From the NCBI GenBank assembly GCA_030272155.1, contig CP126203.1, forward strand, positions 4,346,501-4,410,500: 64,000 nucleotides of DNA. The letters are read 5' to 3'. This DNA comes from Tetradesmus obliquus. Its lineage: Eukaryota; Chlorophyta; Chlorophyceae; Sphaeropleales; Scenedesmaceae. Below are positions 41,013-51,865 of the stretch, one piece after another. The notes under the pieces are model-generated. The model was not told the origin of the DNA. It worked only from the letters and a program-made list of their open reading frames with translations, and did no database searches. Made by a program: the position numbers and the translations under genes. Every line of letters starts with the position of its first letter. The stretch's first letter is position 1.

Positions 41013-42972
41013 GGTAACACATGGATTGAAGCAGTGCGCTTTGACTAGAGAAGACCGAGGCAGCTACGCAGTTCTGAACAAGGTGTTGGTTTTAAGGTCA
41101 GGCACGATCAAGGTGAGGGTGGACTTTGCGTTGCGTGGTCAAACAAAGCATTGAAGAAGGGCACTGAAAGCAATGTTGTGTGGGCTGTGCACAGCCACAG
41201 TGATACAGCAGCTGCAGCCAGACGCTGAAGTTTTGGATAGCACCCACGCCTACAAGCATGCAACATTACAGTCCTGAAAGCAGCTGTCCTGCAAGCAGTT
41301 TTCCTGCCACCAGTTATCCTGCAAGCAGCATCCCTGCGCGCAACTCACCGAGCTACACAGCATCGCTGCTGCTCCATTCGCTGCCGCCACACCCCCACCA
41401 GCTGCACCAGCCGTATCCACTGCCAGCTTCACACCCACATCACCATAGGCTGCCTGCAGCTGCATAACCAGCCGCCTATAGAAGAGCGAGGCCTCCTCCA
41501 GGAACCGCATGAAGGCAGCAGCCACTTTGGGTCCTGCTGAAGCGCCTGCATCCCCGGCCTGCAGGAAGAAACAGGAGTGTGCAGGACAACAAGATACGCA
41601 CACGCTGTCAGCTTCATTGAAGGATATGTCTCCGTGTTATGTAGTTGTTGTAAGCATTGTTGTGGTTGTGGGCAAGGGACGCGGTAAGCATAGACATGCT
41701 GTGCATGCATGCAGAAGAGTGAGGCCTCCTCCAGGAACCGCATGAAGGCAGCAGCCACTTTAGGACCTGCGGAGGCGCCTGCATCTCCGGCCTGCAGGAA
41801 ACACAAAATCACAAGAAATTAATGTGAGCTACACGATCCTCGTTACTGCATGCTTGAAACACACCAGCAACAAACACGGTACACATCAGCATGCATCACG
41901 CAGAGGCAATCGCGGATGCCACCTTGGGGCCTGCGGAGCCCGCTGCATTGCCAGCCTGCAGGAGACACAACCAGGGATCTCAAACCACATAATAGTAATA
42001 TATCATAATAAATTATGATAATTTACAAACACCTTCAGGTCCCTTGCTGCAGTAACAAGACCTGCATAGCCGCAGTTGGCATGTGCATGCTTGCATTCAA
42101 CAAAGGCAAGATTGTTGCAGCGCCCACTTGTCAGCCGCACACCTTGTCAGCCTGCTTCAGCCGCGTCCTGAACTCCTCAATGGGCCGGTAGAACACGCCC
42201 TTCCATAGCGCCAGCTCCACGTCGTTTGCTGCTGCGAAAGCTGCATCCAAGAACAGCAGCGACTCGTAGGCTGACCGCAGCTGCCCGCGCAGCGTACGTG
42301 CCTCTGGGTCATAGAAGCTGCGCTTCCTGCAAGCAGAGAGGCGGGAACGGCAGCAAAGAAGAAGCAAAAGGGCGGGAAAGCAGCAGAAGACAAGTGAGAA
42401 GCAGGAGCAGAGGAAGCGTGTTGCGTTGGACAAGCCGTGCTTAATGTTCGACCCCGCGGACTTGCAAAGCTGCACTTCCTGCAAGCAGCAGGGGCAAAAC
42501 CCTTCTTCTATAGAAGCAGCAGAAAGCAGATCGCACTGCACTCATGTGTGACGTACTTTTTATCATGTTGTGTGTGCTGCGCAACCAGCTTGCAGGAAAG
42601 CTGCGGTGATCATCCCTTTCATGTGAGGTACGTCAGGCTGCCTTTGGTGCTGCAGGAGCCACCAGCAGCTGCTTGGTTGCTGGAGATGATGGATCACTGG
42701 AAGCACCCGTCCATGCAGGAAGCTCCTCATCTTGCTGTGCACATGCTGTTGTGCTGAACACAGCTGTCACACTATGCACAAGCCACAACTTGTTGGCCAA
42801 GCTTCGGCTGCTGCAATGCAAAAGCATGCACAGCAGTTGGCTGCAGCTGGCGGGGGTGGCCTGGACCAGCATATGGCACGCACCTGTATGTGGCTTTCAG
42901 GCGCCTCTCCAGCTCAAGAGCACGCTGCCACTCGCTCTCCGCCTTGCTGTGAGCGCTCCTGGAGTCTGCCAT
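35743..42972 (-). CDS. SMG7: SMG7/EST1 family protein, nonsense-mediated mRNA decay
   Basis: Binds phosphorylated UPF1 through a 14-3-3-like domain and directs mRNA decay. Exons: 42972-42884 (ATG), 42326-42143, 41558-41349, 40978-40608, 40344-39366 and 38775-35743; all GT-AG, phases 2,0,0,2,0, total 1621 aa. The family core is clear: RSFYDPEARTLRGQLRSAYE, RCLIYLGDLARYTAQ, AGYYYRLAARVLPRSGNPHN, QLAVMSVMVGEALRAVYHYA, RSLCVGIPFWTARENLLLLF. Later come LELLGFEPLRSKHHWH and EEVIVFKPRTA, as in plant SMG7. The 1,011-codon last exon is Gln/Ala/Gly-rich low complexity. Introns hold partial copies of exon 3 (twice) and of the exon 5 end (twice). Confidence 0.85.
38946..38973. repeat. (CAAA)7 microsatellite
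   Basis: An uninterrupted tetranucleotide run in the intron before the last SMG7 exon. Confidence 0.95.
38983..39290 (-). repeat. Two copies of the SMG7 exon 5 end with donor
   Basis: The exon 5 end (39366 upward; codes PLRSKHHWH and then gtgag) is repeated at about 39244-39290 and again at 38983-39050, both inside intron 5. Each copy keeps the GTGAG donor. A (CGCAGCTCCCCTTGCCA)n block near 39155-39215 lies between them. Confidence 0.9.
41720..41960 (-). repeat. Two copies of the SMG7 exon 3 start with acceptor
   Basis: The acceptor plus ~80 bases of exon 3 (AGDAGASAGPKVAAAFMRFL) recurs at 41793-41710. A shorter diverged copy (AGNAAGSAGPKVASAI) lies near 41956-41905. Both are upstream of the real exon at 41558. 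Confidence 0.9.
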
Positions 42973-44226
42973 CGCTGCTGCGGAAGAAGCACGGCCTGAC
43001 CCACAGCTCCTTTCAAACGCCTTGGCACTGCTGCAGCAACAACAGCACTACTGCCCGGCAGCGTAGCATCTGCAACGGGCAGCGACAGGCAGTTGACGTT
43101 GTGGGCATAGCGGCAAAGGATCCAAGGCTGCCTGCATCACCACGTCAACAGATCGAGCAGAGCTGCCACCACATCACAGCAGCGCACGGCACTGATCGTC
43201 CCGCTTGCCTGGCATGCACTTCAAGTGATACGTGCAGTGCGTATGTATGTCAACGAACCACGTCTGCCCGCATAACGCACGCAAGTGCGCTGCAACACAG
43301 CAGCTGTACGCTGTCAGCAGCTTGCAGAGTCGCCTGCATATGCGTGGCACATCGCTCTTACAAGAATGACTCACCATTTAGATCATCATTGCTCCATGCT
43401 TGTGCTGTCCGGCACTGAACAGGCAAGCGGCTGTGCTATGTGTGCAGTGGGTGTGCACACTGTGTTGGTTCACGGGGGTGTTGATTCAACACGTCGTTTC
43501 TTGATACCAAACAACACATACGAGTGTTACGCCTGGTGTGCGAGATGGTGCCAGCTGCGCAAGCAGCAGAGCACATGCCAGCAGGCTCAGGTTCAGGGGT
43601 TGTGAGGGTGAGGTACAACAACAGGCTGTACAACAAACCAGCAAGTTGCACCGGTTTGCTATGAAAACTCTAATATTTCCTGTGTCACCCACATCCTTGA
43701 ACATCACAGCCTGCCTGCACAACAGCGGCAAGTTCATGCAGTCCCATGTTCATTATCAGCCCTGCTAGCGAGAAGCAACGTGGCCTGCACCACATGCTGG
43801 GACTAGAGTCATTAGAGTCAGTGTCATTGACTCGCTGATAAAAAACCTTTTAAAGGCAATTTAAAACACATCAGGCCGCACAATCCGCCGCAAAACCTCA
43901 ATGAAGGGGGGGGGGAGTGTTTCAAGGGCTTTGGTTAAACCAATGATCCAGCTTACAGTGCCAACAAACCGCATGCGATTTTGACACAACCGTCATCAAA
44001 CAACCAAAGGGGGTTATAGCTGATTGCTACGCGTGGCTGTCTGCAGCTGCATCAGCCCGCCATGCTGTGTGGGTCGTGCTGTGTTTAAACTTATGACACC
44101 TGCTGCCTGCTAATTTGAGCTCACTGCCACTAAGAACGCTGCATTTGAACACTGTTTAGATACGTGCTGCAACCACTGATCGCTGTTTTGGAAAGCACGA
44201 GCTGTGCTCCGCACTTGGTGACAGAC
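42973..44226. other. Intergenic region between divergent SMG7 and AP2 genes
   Basis: About 1.25 kb that must include both promoters. No convincing gene. A G-run lies at about 43905-43917 and an AT-rich stretch (TGATAAAAAACCTTTTAAAGG) near 43836. Confidence 0.45.
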
Positions 44227-44598
44227 ATGGCCGCCCAAGGCGTTGCAGACATAGTGGATCTTACTTTCGACCCCGAAGACGACGAATATCTTGGTAGGGT
44301 GGCTTGCAGCGCCTTGCAGCAACGCCTGCTGTTGCCATGCTACTGTCCAATGCAGCAATGCTGCTGCACCTGGGCTTGCCATCAAACCTCTTCACACAGC
44401 TTGATAGCCTTCATCAACTACTCAAATGCGTGTTATCCTCTATCCAACGCAAGAATCACTCAAAATCTCTTCCTGCTACTGCACTGCCCTCTCCCAGGCT
44501 CGCCTCTGCACCAGCCTGCCACCCCACTGGCAAGCCACCAGAGCAGCGACCGCCTCCACACCCGGCCCAGAAAAAAGCAGCGCACCAACCCTACAGCC

Positions 44599-44633
<35 letters not shown>

Positions 44634-45039
44634 CAGCAGCCTGCCACATTGGCACCACTCACACCTCACCCCCACCACGAGCTCTGCCTGGGATGAGGAA
44701 GAGGATGCTGACGTGGCAGCTAAGCGGCGTACAGCAGCAGCAGCAGCAGCAGCAGCAGTGACGCCCCACAAGCGGCCAGCACCAGCAGCGGCAGCAGCAG
44801 AGGCAGCGGGCACACCCAGTAAGAAGCAAGCAGCAGTACACAGCAGGCGAGCCAATTCAGCAGCAGCAGCAGCAGCAGCAGAGGACTTGGCCGACCCCCT
44901 GTTGCTGGAGCTAGATGAATGGATTGACAGGCACCTAGCCAAAGCAGCAGCAGCAAAACAGATGAATGGTGCTGCAGGTGCTGCTGCAGCTGGCGGTGCC
45001 AGCGGAACAGGGGCTCTGGCAGTGGGTGCTGCTGCAGAT

Positions 45040-45077
<38 letters not shown>

Positions 45078-45325
45078 GGCTGCAGTGGCCACAGACGAGC
45101 AGCCAGCAGCAGACCCAGGGGTAGAAGTAGCAACAGCAGCAGCAGAAGAAGAAGAAGACGCATTTGGGACAGACACAGCAGCGCAAGCAGGGCAGCTGCA
45201 CCCTGTTACACAATCCAAGGTTGGGCAGCAGCAGCAGCAGCAGCAGGATGGCCGCCCAATGCAACAGGCTGCGCAGCAGCAGGATGAGGAAGTGCACTCG
45301 TTCCAGGCAGATCATGGGGCAGAGC

Positions 45326-45363
<38 letters not shown>

Positions 45364-47403
45364 CTGGGGTGTGGCGCTACTTATTTAGGGGTGGACACAA
45401 GCAGCCCTGCAGCAGCAGCAGCAGCAGCAGCGGGTGCTGCTGGCCCAATCAGGTGTGCTGTGTCAGGGCAGCCAGCACCGGCAGGAGAAGCAGGACATGG
45501 CTCGGCAGCAGCAGCAGCAGGCCACGCTGCAGCTGGCAGTGCGGCGCAGCCAGCACATGTAAGCCTGACCTCGCGATCGCATTGCAGGGGCGTGACACTT
45601 CACAGGCGCAATCGTTGGCAGGCGGACATCGAAGTCAAGGAGCTTGGCAGGTGAATGCGGTTGAACGGCACCTATAAGCAATGCTAGTGTGACATGAAGT
45701 GCAGTGAAAAGTCGTTTGGCGGCAAGCATGCAGTTGAGGATTGCAGCTTGAAATGCGCGATGTTGCTACAGACAGGCTGTGTGTGGTAAGCTGTGTGTTG
45801 GTTGATCAAGTGGGGAGGGGTTTGTGCTGCAAATTATGCCAGTTGCTTGTTACAGCTACTGTCCGCCAAACTTGCCTCTAATGTCACAATCGGTCAGCTT
45901 TCCTGCTCAGCTGCTGCGTCAAAGCGGTGCAACTCATCAAGTTCTTTGGTGATCATTGCTTGCTGCATACATGTGCTGCTGCTGCTGCTGCTGCTGCTGC
46001 TGCAGAAAGGTGTACATTGGGAGCTATGAGCTGGAGGACACAGCAGCAGAGGCATTTAACGTGGTGAGGCGCACAACACTGCACTCCATTTAGCACCAGT
46101 GTGGCCTAAGTGTGCCAACTGCTGTGAATGTACACGTCCACGATGTTATGCATCCAGTAATTTTGTGCTGCCACAGCAGATTGGCTTAAAGCTTTTACCC
46201 ACTTAGTAGCAACAGGTAAGCTGATGCCCTGCCGAGATGAACTGAGTGCCGCTTGGTAAAGAACAGGGTGAAAGCTGGTCACCTGTAGTGGACAATCAAC
46301 CACGCTAGATGAGAGCAGAACATTGTACCAGGTACAATGGCAGGTCCTGCCAGCTGGCGGTATCCATTCTGCCCATGGCCCAGTGAACATCTGGTACCTA
46401 CTCATATAAGCACCTCTCTTCAATCTCACTTTTTTGCCGCGCGCTGCTGCCAGGTTGCACCCAACTGCAGGGGTGCTGGCACTGCCACCAACCTCCCAGG
46501 TCCCGGCCCTATGCTGGCCTGGCAGGCATGCGCACAGTCACCTCTCTTGATTGACTCAATTATCGGATGATTGTGTTCATACTGTCGCTGCCTGCTGTCA
46601 GGTTGCGCTGAAGTGCAGGGGCGCTGGCGCTGCCACCAATTTCCTTGCTGAGCGCTACGCTGGCCTGGCGGGATCCATGGGCAGCATGAGCTTAGAAGAG
46701 GTCATCATGGAGGCACGGCGGCTGGTGTGTTTAGGGTTTCAATTGTTCATTCAGGGTTTCAATCGTTTAGGGTTGGGCTTCCAAGGGTCTGCACACTGCC
46801 CAGCATGAGCTTGAAAGATGTCATCATGGAGGCGCGGTGACTGGTGGGTTTAGGGGTTTTGCTGTTTCAGGGTTTCAATGGTTGAGGGTTTGGCTTCCAA
46901 GGGTCTGTACACTGCCCAGCATGGGCTTAGACGAGGTCATCATGGCGGTAAGGCATTTGGTGGGTTTAGGGTTGCAACAGTTTGGGGTTGAGCTGGGGAT
47001 TCAAGGGGCTGTCCCCCAGAAACACGCAGGAGAGACTGCGTACAGCAACATTGGTGAGCAGAGCAGCAGCTCGCTACACTTGTGCTTGGGGTCGGGTCCA
47101 GCATTGGGGTGTGCGGGTTGCTGCAACTTCTGGCACTTACGCAGCTGTCATCCTGCAAAGATAGGGCCCAGCGGCTGTCCTTGTTTCATCAGCGTGACTG
47201 CGTGCACTATGCTGCTGCTGTTGCTGCTGCCAGGGTTGCTCTGGTGGTGTGACTTTAGGAGGAGGAGCAGCAGCAGCAGCAGCAGCAGCAGCACCAGCAG
47301 AGGCGGCGGCAACCGGGGCGGCAGAAGCAGCGCAGCTGCGAACTGGTGCAGGGTCTGAGGATGTGGAGATGCAGCAGGTTGACCAGCATCTGAAACCGGC
47401 TGC

Positions 47404-47445
<42 letters not shown>

Positions 47446-48465
47446 AGAGGAGGAGGGGCTGCAGTTGCTTCAGGCAGGGTTTGAAGCAGATGAAGCAGCA
47501 GCAGCAGCAGCAGCAGCAGAGGCGGCGGGGACGGCAGAAGCAGCGCAGCTGCGGACTGGTGTAGGGTCCAAGGTTGAGGAGACGCAGCAGGATGACCAGC
47601 ATGTGGATCCGGCTGCACAGCAGCAGCAGCAGCAGCAGCAGCAACATGAGGAGGAGGAGGAGCTAAAGTTGCTTCAGGCAGGGACTGGTGCAGATAAAGC
47701 AGCATCAGCAGCAGCAGCAGCAGCAGGGCTGGGATGCGGCACTATGGATGCAGGTTCGCGGAGCAGCAAACCTGCAGCAGCAGGAGCCACAGCAGCAACA
47801 GCAGCAGGAGGTGCTGCTTTCTTCTACAGGCGTTACCTGTCAGTGCCGCCTATAGTTGCAGTAGAAGCAGAGGCAGCAGCACAGGGTTTGACTGCAGCAG
47901 GCAACATGTTAGCAACAAACCCACAGCCAACTGCTGGTGCTGTTGCTGATGCCACTGAACATTCATCAACGACGGCGGCGGCAGCAGCAGCAGCAGCAAC
48001 AGCAGCCGCCCCGGCAGCGACAGCAGCACCGATCGCAGCTGCTGTCAGGAGCAGGCGCAAGCCGTTGAAACCTCACCGCATACCATTAGCAGCACAGCCT
48101 GTGCGGCACGACAGCCCTACAGCAGCAGCAGCAGCAGAAGCAGCAGCAGCAAAAGCAGCTGCAGCAGCGGCAGCAGCAGCACCTTCCAAAACAGCAGCTG
48201 GAGCAGCTGCTGGGGCTGAGGGTCGTGGCAGGGTGACGAGGACGCATGCTGTGCAGACAAAGCAGCGGCAGCAGCAGAAGCGGCAGCAGCCGCCGCAGCA
48301 GGGTGTCCAGGCTGGTGCAGCAGTAGTACCTGCTGGAGCAGCAGGAGCAGCAGCAGCAGCAGCAGCAATGACAGCTGTAGATGTTTCTGCTGCCATCTTT
48401 GCAGCATTCCCTGCTGCATGTGCTGGCAGCCGCATCACAAAGCGCAGCCGCAAGGAGCAGGGGGA

Positions 48466-48496
<31 letters not shown>

Positions 48497-48870
48497 GTGA
48501 AGGATTTGCCGCGGCAGCTGCCACGGGCAAGCAAAAAGCCACATGCACCAGCAGTGGCAGCAGCAGCAGCAACAACAGCAGCTGGAAAGCAGCACACCAG
48601 GCCTGCTCCAGCTGCTGCAGCAGCAGCAGCAGCAGCAGCTGCTGCTGCTACTGCTGGTCCCCAACAGCTGCAGCCTAGGGAAGCAGCAGCACCACCACCA
48701 GCAGCAGGAGGAGCAGCAGCAGCAGCGCATGCACAGGCCCTGGCAGCACCAGCAGCTCCACCACCAATGGCTGTACCAAACCCACACGCTGACCCCTATG
48801 ACTTCCCTGCTGACTCTGACTCAGAGGGTGGCGGCTGTAGCAGCGAGCCGCCGCTGCCTGCTGCGGCCGT

Positions 48871-48921
<51 letters not shown>

Positions 48922-49241
48922 CGGGCCCTTGCCTGCTGATGTGCCTGGCAGCAGCAAGCGCAGCAAGGGCTTGCCTGGCACTGCTGGCGGCGGCTGCAGT
49001 GGAGGCGGCACACCAGCTGGTGTCAAGGCTGGCAGGACCATTAGCAGGCAGCGTAAGGCTGCAGCAGTGCCAGAAACAGAACAGCAGACCCCAGCAGCAG
49101 CTGCAGGTGCGCCGCAAATGGGTGCTGCAGGCGGGCACTTGCCTGCTATTGCAGGACTGACTGGCAGCGCTGGTATCCCAGCATCTGCTGCGGCTGCTGA
49201 GTCACTGCTGGCTGGCATTGCTAATGTGACATCAGCAGCAG

Positions 49242-49284
<43 letters not shown>

Positions 49285-49745
49285 GCCAGCAGCAGCAGCA
49301 GCGCCAGCGGTTGCTGCTGAGGAGCTGCTGGCTGGCATTGCTGATGTGGCAGCAGCAGGCGTGGCAGTGGTGCAGAGGCTGGAAGATCTGCAGGTGTGTG
49401 GCCTACTAACTGTGGTACAGCCCAGGCGTGTGTGACATATCTTATTGTAGCACCATGCACCCCGTGCACATTCCCAGTACATGGCACCCTACCAAGTGGC
49501 ACAGGAGGAATCATCTGGCAGTGCATGCTTTCACATTGCTTGTAACCAGTGGCTACGGTCATGCGCCAGCTACTGCACTTCACAGCCTTTGACTTGCCAA
49601 CTTCTGTTCACCTAACTGCTGGACTGCCATTGCTTTCTGCTGCTGCAGGTGGATGCCGCAGCCGTCCACCAGGCAGACAAGCATTTGAAGGAGGTGCTGC
49701 TAGCACTTGCCGAGCGCTTTGACACCAACACCGCAGAAACAGTCT

Positions 49746-49779
<34 letters not shown>

Positions 49780-49984
49780 TGCATCAGCTGGCAGCGGCCA
49801 GCCGCAGCTGGTGTCAGCCAGTCAAGTGCAGCTATGGCTGCTCATCACAGGCAGCAGCATTCAGGCTCTGGCTAGGCGCAGCAGAGGCCTAGATGGCCCT
49901 GGCAGCAGTGCCGCCTGGCAGGATGAGGCCCTGGCGCAGCTGCTGGACTGCCACAAGCCTTACTTGGGTGACCTGGCAGGCTGA
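44227..49984 (+). CDS. AP2-domain transcription regulator, Ala/Gln-rich
   Basis: Plant-type DNA-binding protein. Exons: 44227-44293 (ATG; MAAQGVADIVDLTFDPEDDE), 44498-45650, 46006-46063, about 46602-46720, a long exon from about 47262 to 49393, and 49649-49984 (TGA). Phases 1,2,0 agree for the first junctions and 0 for the last; the join between 46720 and 47262 is unresolved. The AP2 domain spans three exons: SHCRGVTLHRRNRWQADIEV, then KVYIGSYELEDTAAEAFNV, then VALKCRGAGAATNFL. The rest is long Ala, Gln and Glu runs with basic stretches (RSRRKPLKPHRIPL, RITKRSRKEQ). The C-terminal exon is helical (VHQADKHLKEVLLALAERFD). Target genes are unknown. Confidence 0.75.
46454..46500 (+). repeat. Copy of the AP2 third-segment exon start
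   Basis: A CAG acceptor followed by ~45 bases coding VAPNCRGAGTATNLP, parallel to the real exon at 46602 (VALKCRGAGAATNF). It ends in CAG|gtcccg and could act as an alternative short exon. Confidence 0.75.
46680..46960 (+). repeat. Three ~120-bp copies of an AP2 exon end, with TTTAGGG-rich tails
   Basis: Copies of ATGAGCTTAGAAGAGGTCAT, continuing to catggaggcacgg, at about 46686, 46805 and 46921. Each is followed by a tail rich in GTTTAGGG/CAGGGTTTCAA. Confidence 0.85.
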
Positions 49985-50275
49985 GGCATACAGGTGTTAC
50001 AGCAGCTGCGGGCCTTGCTGGCCCTGAGCAGCAGTGCGGCCTGGCAGGCTGATAAGAAAATGTGCTGCAGCAGCTGCAGGCCTGCCACAAGCCTTACCTG
50101 GGTGACCTGGCAGCCTGATGCACTGAGGCAGTGGCGCAGCTGCAGGCCTGCTACAAGCCCTACCTGGACAACGTGGCGGGCTGATGCGCACAAGTGTTAC
50201 AGCAGCTGATGCTCAGAGGCGCTGGTGCAGCTGCCGGCTGCTGCAAGCCCTAACTGGCAGACCTGGCTGAGCCCC
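49985..50275 (+). repeat. Degenerate copies of the AP2 gene terminal exon
   Basis: Three to four copies of the end of the last exon (CTGCCACAAGCCTTACYTGG, then gtgacctggcagSCTGA) follow the stop codon, each keeping an in-frame-like TGA. Confidence 0.8.
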
Positions 50276-51465
50276 AGCCAGCAGCACACCCAGGTGGCCT
50301 GTTGCTGCCTAAAGCTGGTATGTACTATGGTACCTATGTAGATATTCTTTCATAGAGCATGTGTGCAAGCTAGGGCTAGCGAGTTGTCAGCTTGTGGCAA
50401 GGGTGTGCCACACCAGTGGACCGCACGGGTTGCAGTTGTTGCAGAAGGCTTGTTTGCTGAGGGATGCGGGTGGCCCCTGCATGCAGCAGCTGCGAGCAAT
50501 CAAAGGCAACGCAGCGCAGATTGGCAGCTGTGGTAGAGTAGCTTTTATTGTGCTATCATGCATGTTGTTAGACATGCAGGTGTTGTGTTGCGCAGGATTT
50601 AGTCAATCAGAACTATGCAGGTGATACAAGGAAGCACAGTTGCAGGATAGCTGTAACAACAGCTGTAGGAAAATTGCAGGATGGAATGGTGACACATAGT
50701 GCAGACAGTCAAAACATTCAGAGACACTTTGGCCACAACTGGCAGTTGTGCGCGCTTGCCTCGACATTGATTGTGTTGTAGTGCGCAGCATGTTGGGCTG
50801 TGCAGTGTGTTGGGCTGTACAACGTTTTTACAGGATGGATGTGTTGCAGTTGCGACGCAACCGCCATGAGGGACAAAGGGTGCAGGCATCCGCAGTGAGT
50901 TGCAGCACACTGCAAGTTGGCTGCTGCACAGCATGTAACACTGATAAACTGCTGGCAGCAGTGACTGGCTGGGTTGATTGCCTTTGGTTTTAATAATAAT
51001 ACCGTTTATTGCAAGCTGAAGGCGTCAGGCTTGCAAGTTGCAACTCCTGGCACCTACGCATGCTCACTCAGCGTAGTTTGTGTTGCATGTCATGTCAGTC
51101 ATCTTCGACTTGACAGTCCACATGATTACACACATGCCTTGCGCAACATATGTAAGGTGCAGCTGACACGAGGTCACCAGTGGCTGACAGGGACTCAATA
51201 TGCTTCGGGCCGTCCTGACGGCACACTTAACAGGCTAGACCACCAGTGCCGACAGCGTGAACGCCGCAGTCATCGCGGCAGCTGATCAGAAACATGTAAA
51301 GGTGCGCCTTTATGCCGCCACTGCCCGTAATGTACAATCAAAAGCTCCCCACCTGTCGTGGCGGCTGCAGCTGCCAGGGTCCCAGCTCGTTCAGAATATG
51401 CCAGCAGTTGTTCAGCCAGGACGGGTTCAGCTTGCATCCAGCTACCACCCACCCCTTGCCACTCG
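50276..51465. other. Intergenic region
   Basis: About 1.2 kb between the AP2 gene and enkurin 3' repeats. No ORF with recognisable content on either strand. Confidence 0.4.
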
Positions 51466-51469
51466 TGGC

Positions 51470-51800
51470 ACTGGCTAGTAGCCGCTGTCGTTGTGAAAAC
51501 AGCCAGAGTCTGGCACCACCAGCACTACGGTGCCCCTCAGCCTGAGGCACCATCGGCATGAGCAGTAGCCGTGATGGACAGCTACCATCCAACCCTTGCC
51601 ACTGACACCACTGCGAGACCGCCTAGTAGATGGACAGCTACCACCCAACCCTTGCCACTGACACCACTGCGAGACCGCCATTGCGTGGCACCACCAGCAC
51701 CACGCTTTACGTCAGCCTGAGGCACCACTTGACTAGTAGCCGCTGCCGTTGTCGGGCACCACCAGCACCACGACGCTCCTCAGCCTGAGGCCTTATCAGC
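51470..51800 (-). repeat. Copies of the enkurin stop-codon region and a ~60-bp tandem repeat
   Basis: Segments at about 51473-51560 and 51731-51800 repeat the last ~40 bases of the enkurin gene (coding VVLVVPDNGSGY and stop) downstream of the real stop. Between them CAACCCTTGCCACTGACACC and neighbouring bases repeat in tandem. Confidence 0.8.
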
Positions 51801-51834
51801 ATGAGCAGTAGCCATGCAGGCCATCATCGCATCA

Positions 51835-51849
51835 CCCCCCCCCCCCCCC
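51835..51849. repeat. C15 homopolymer
   Basis: 15 consecutive C just downstream of the enkurin stop codon (minus strand). Confidence 0.95.
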
Positions 51850-51865
51850 GCCAGACTGGCTATAG

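Noticed and set aside
44460..45218. Minus-strand Ala/Cys-rich ORF in the AP2 gene
   Set aside because: It is the reverse reading of the CAG tracts in the AP2 exon.
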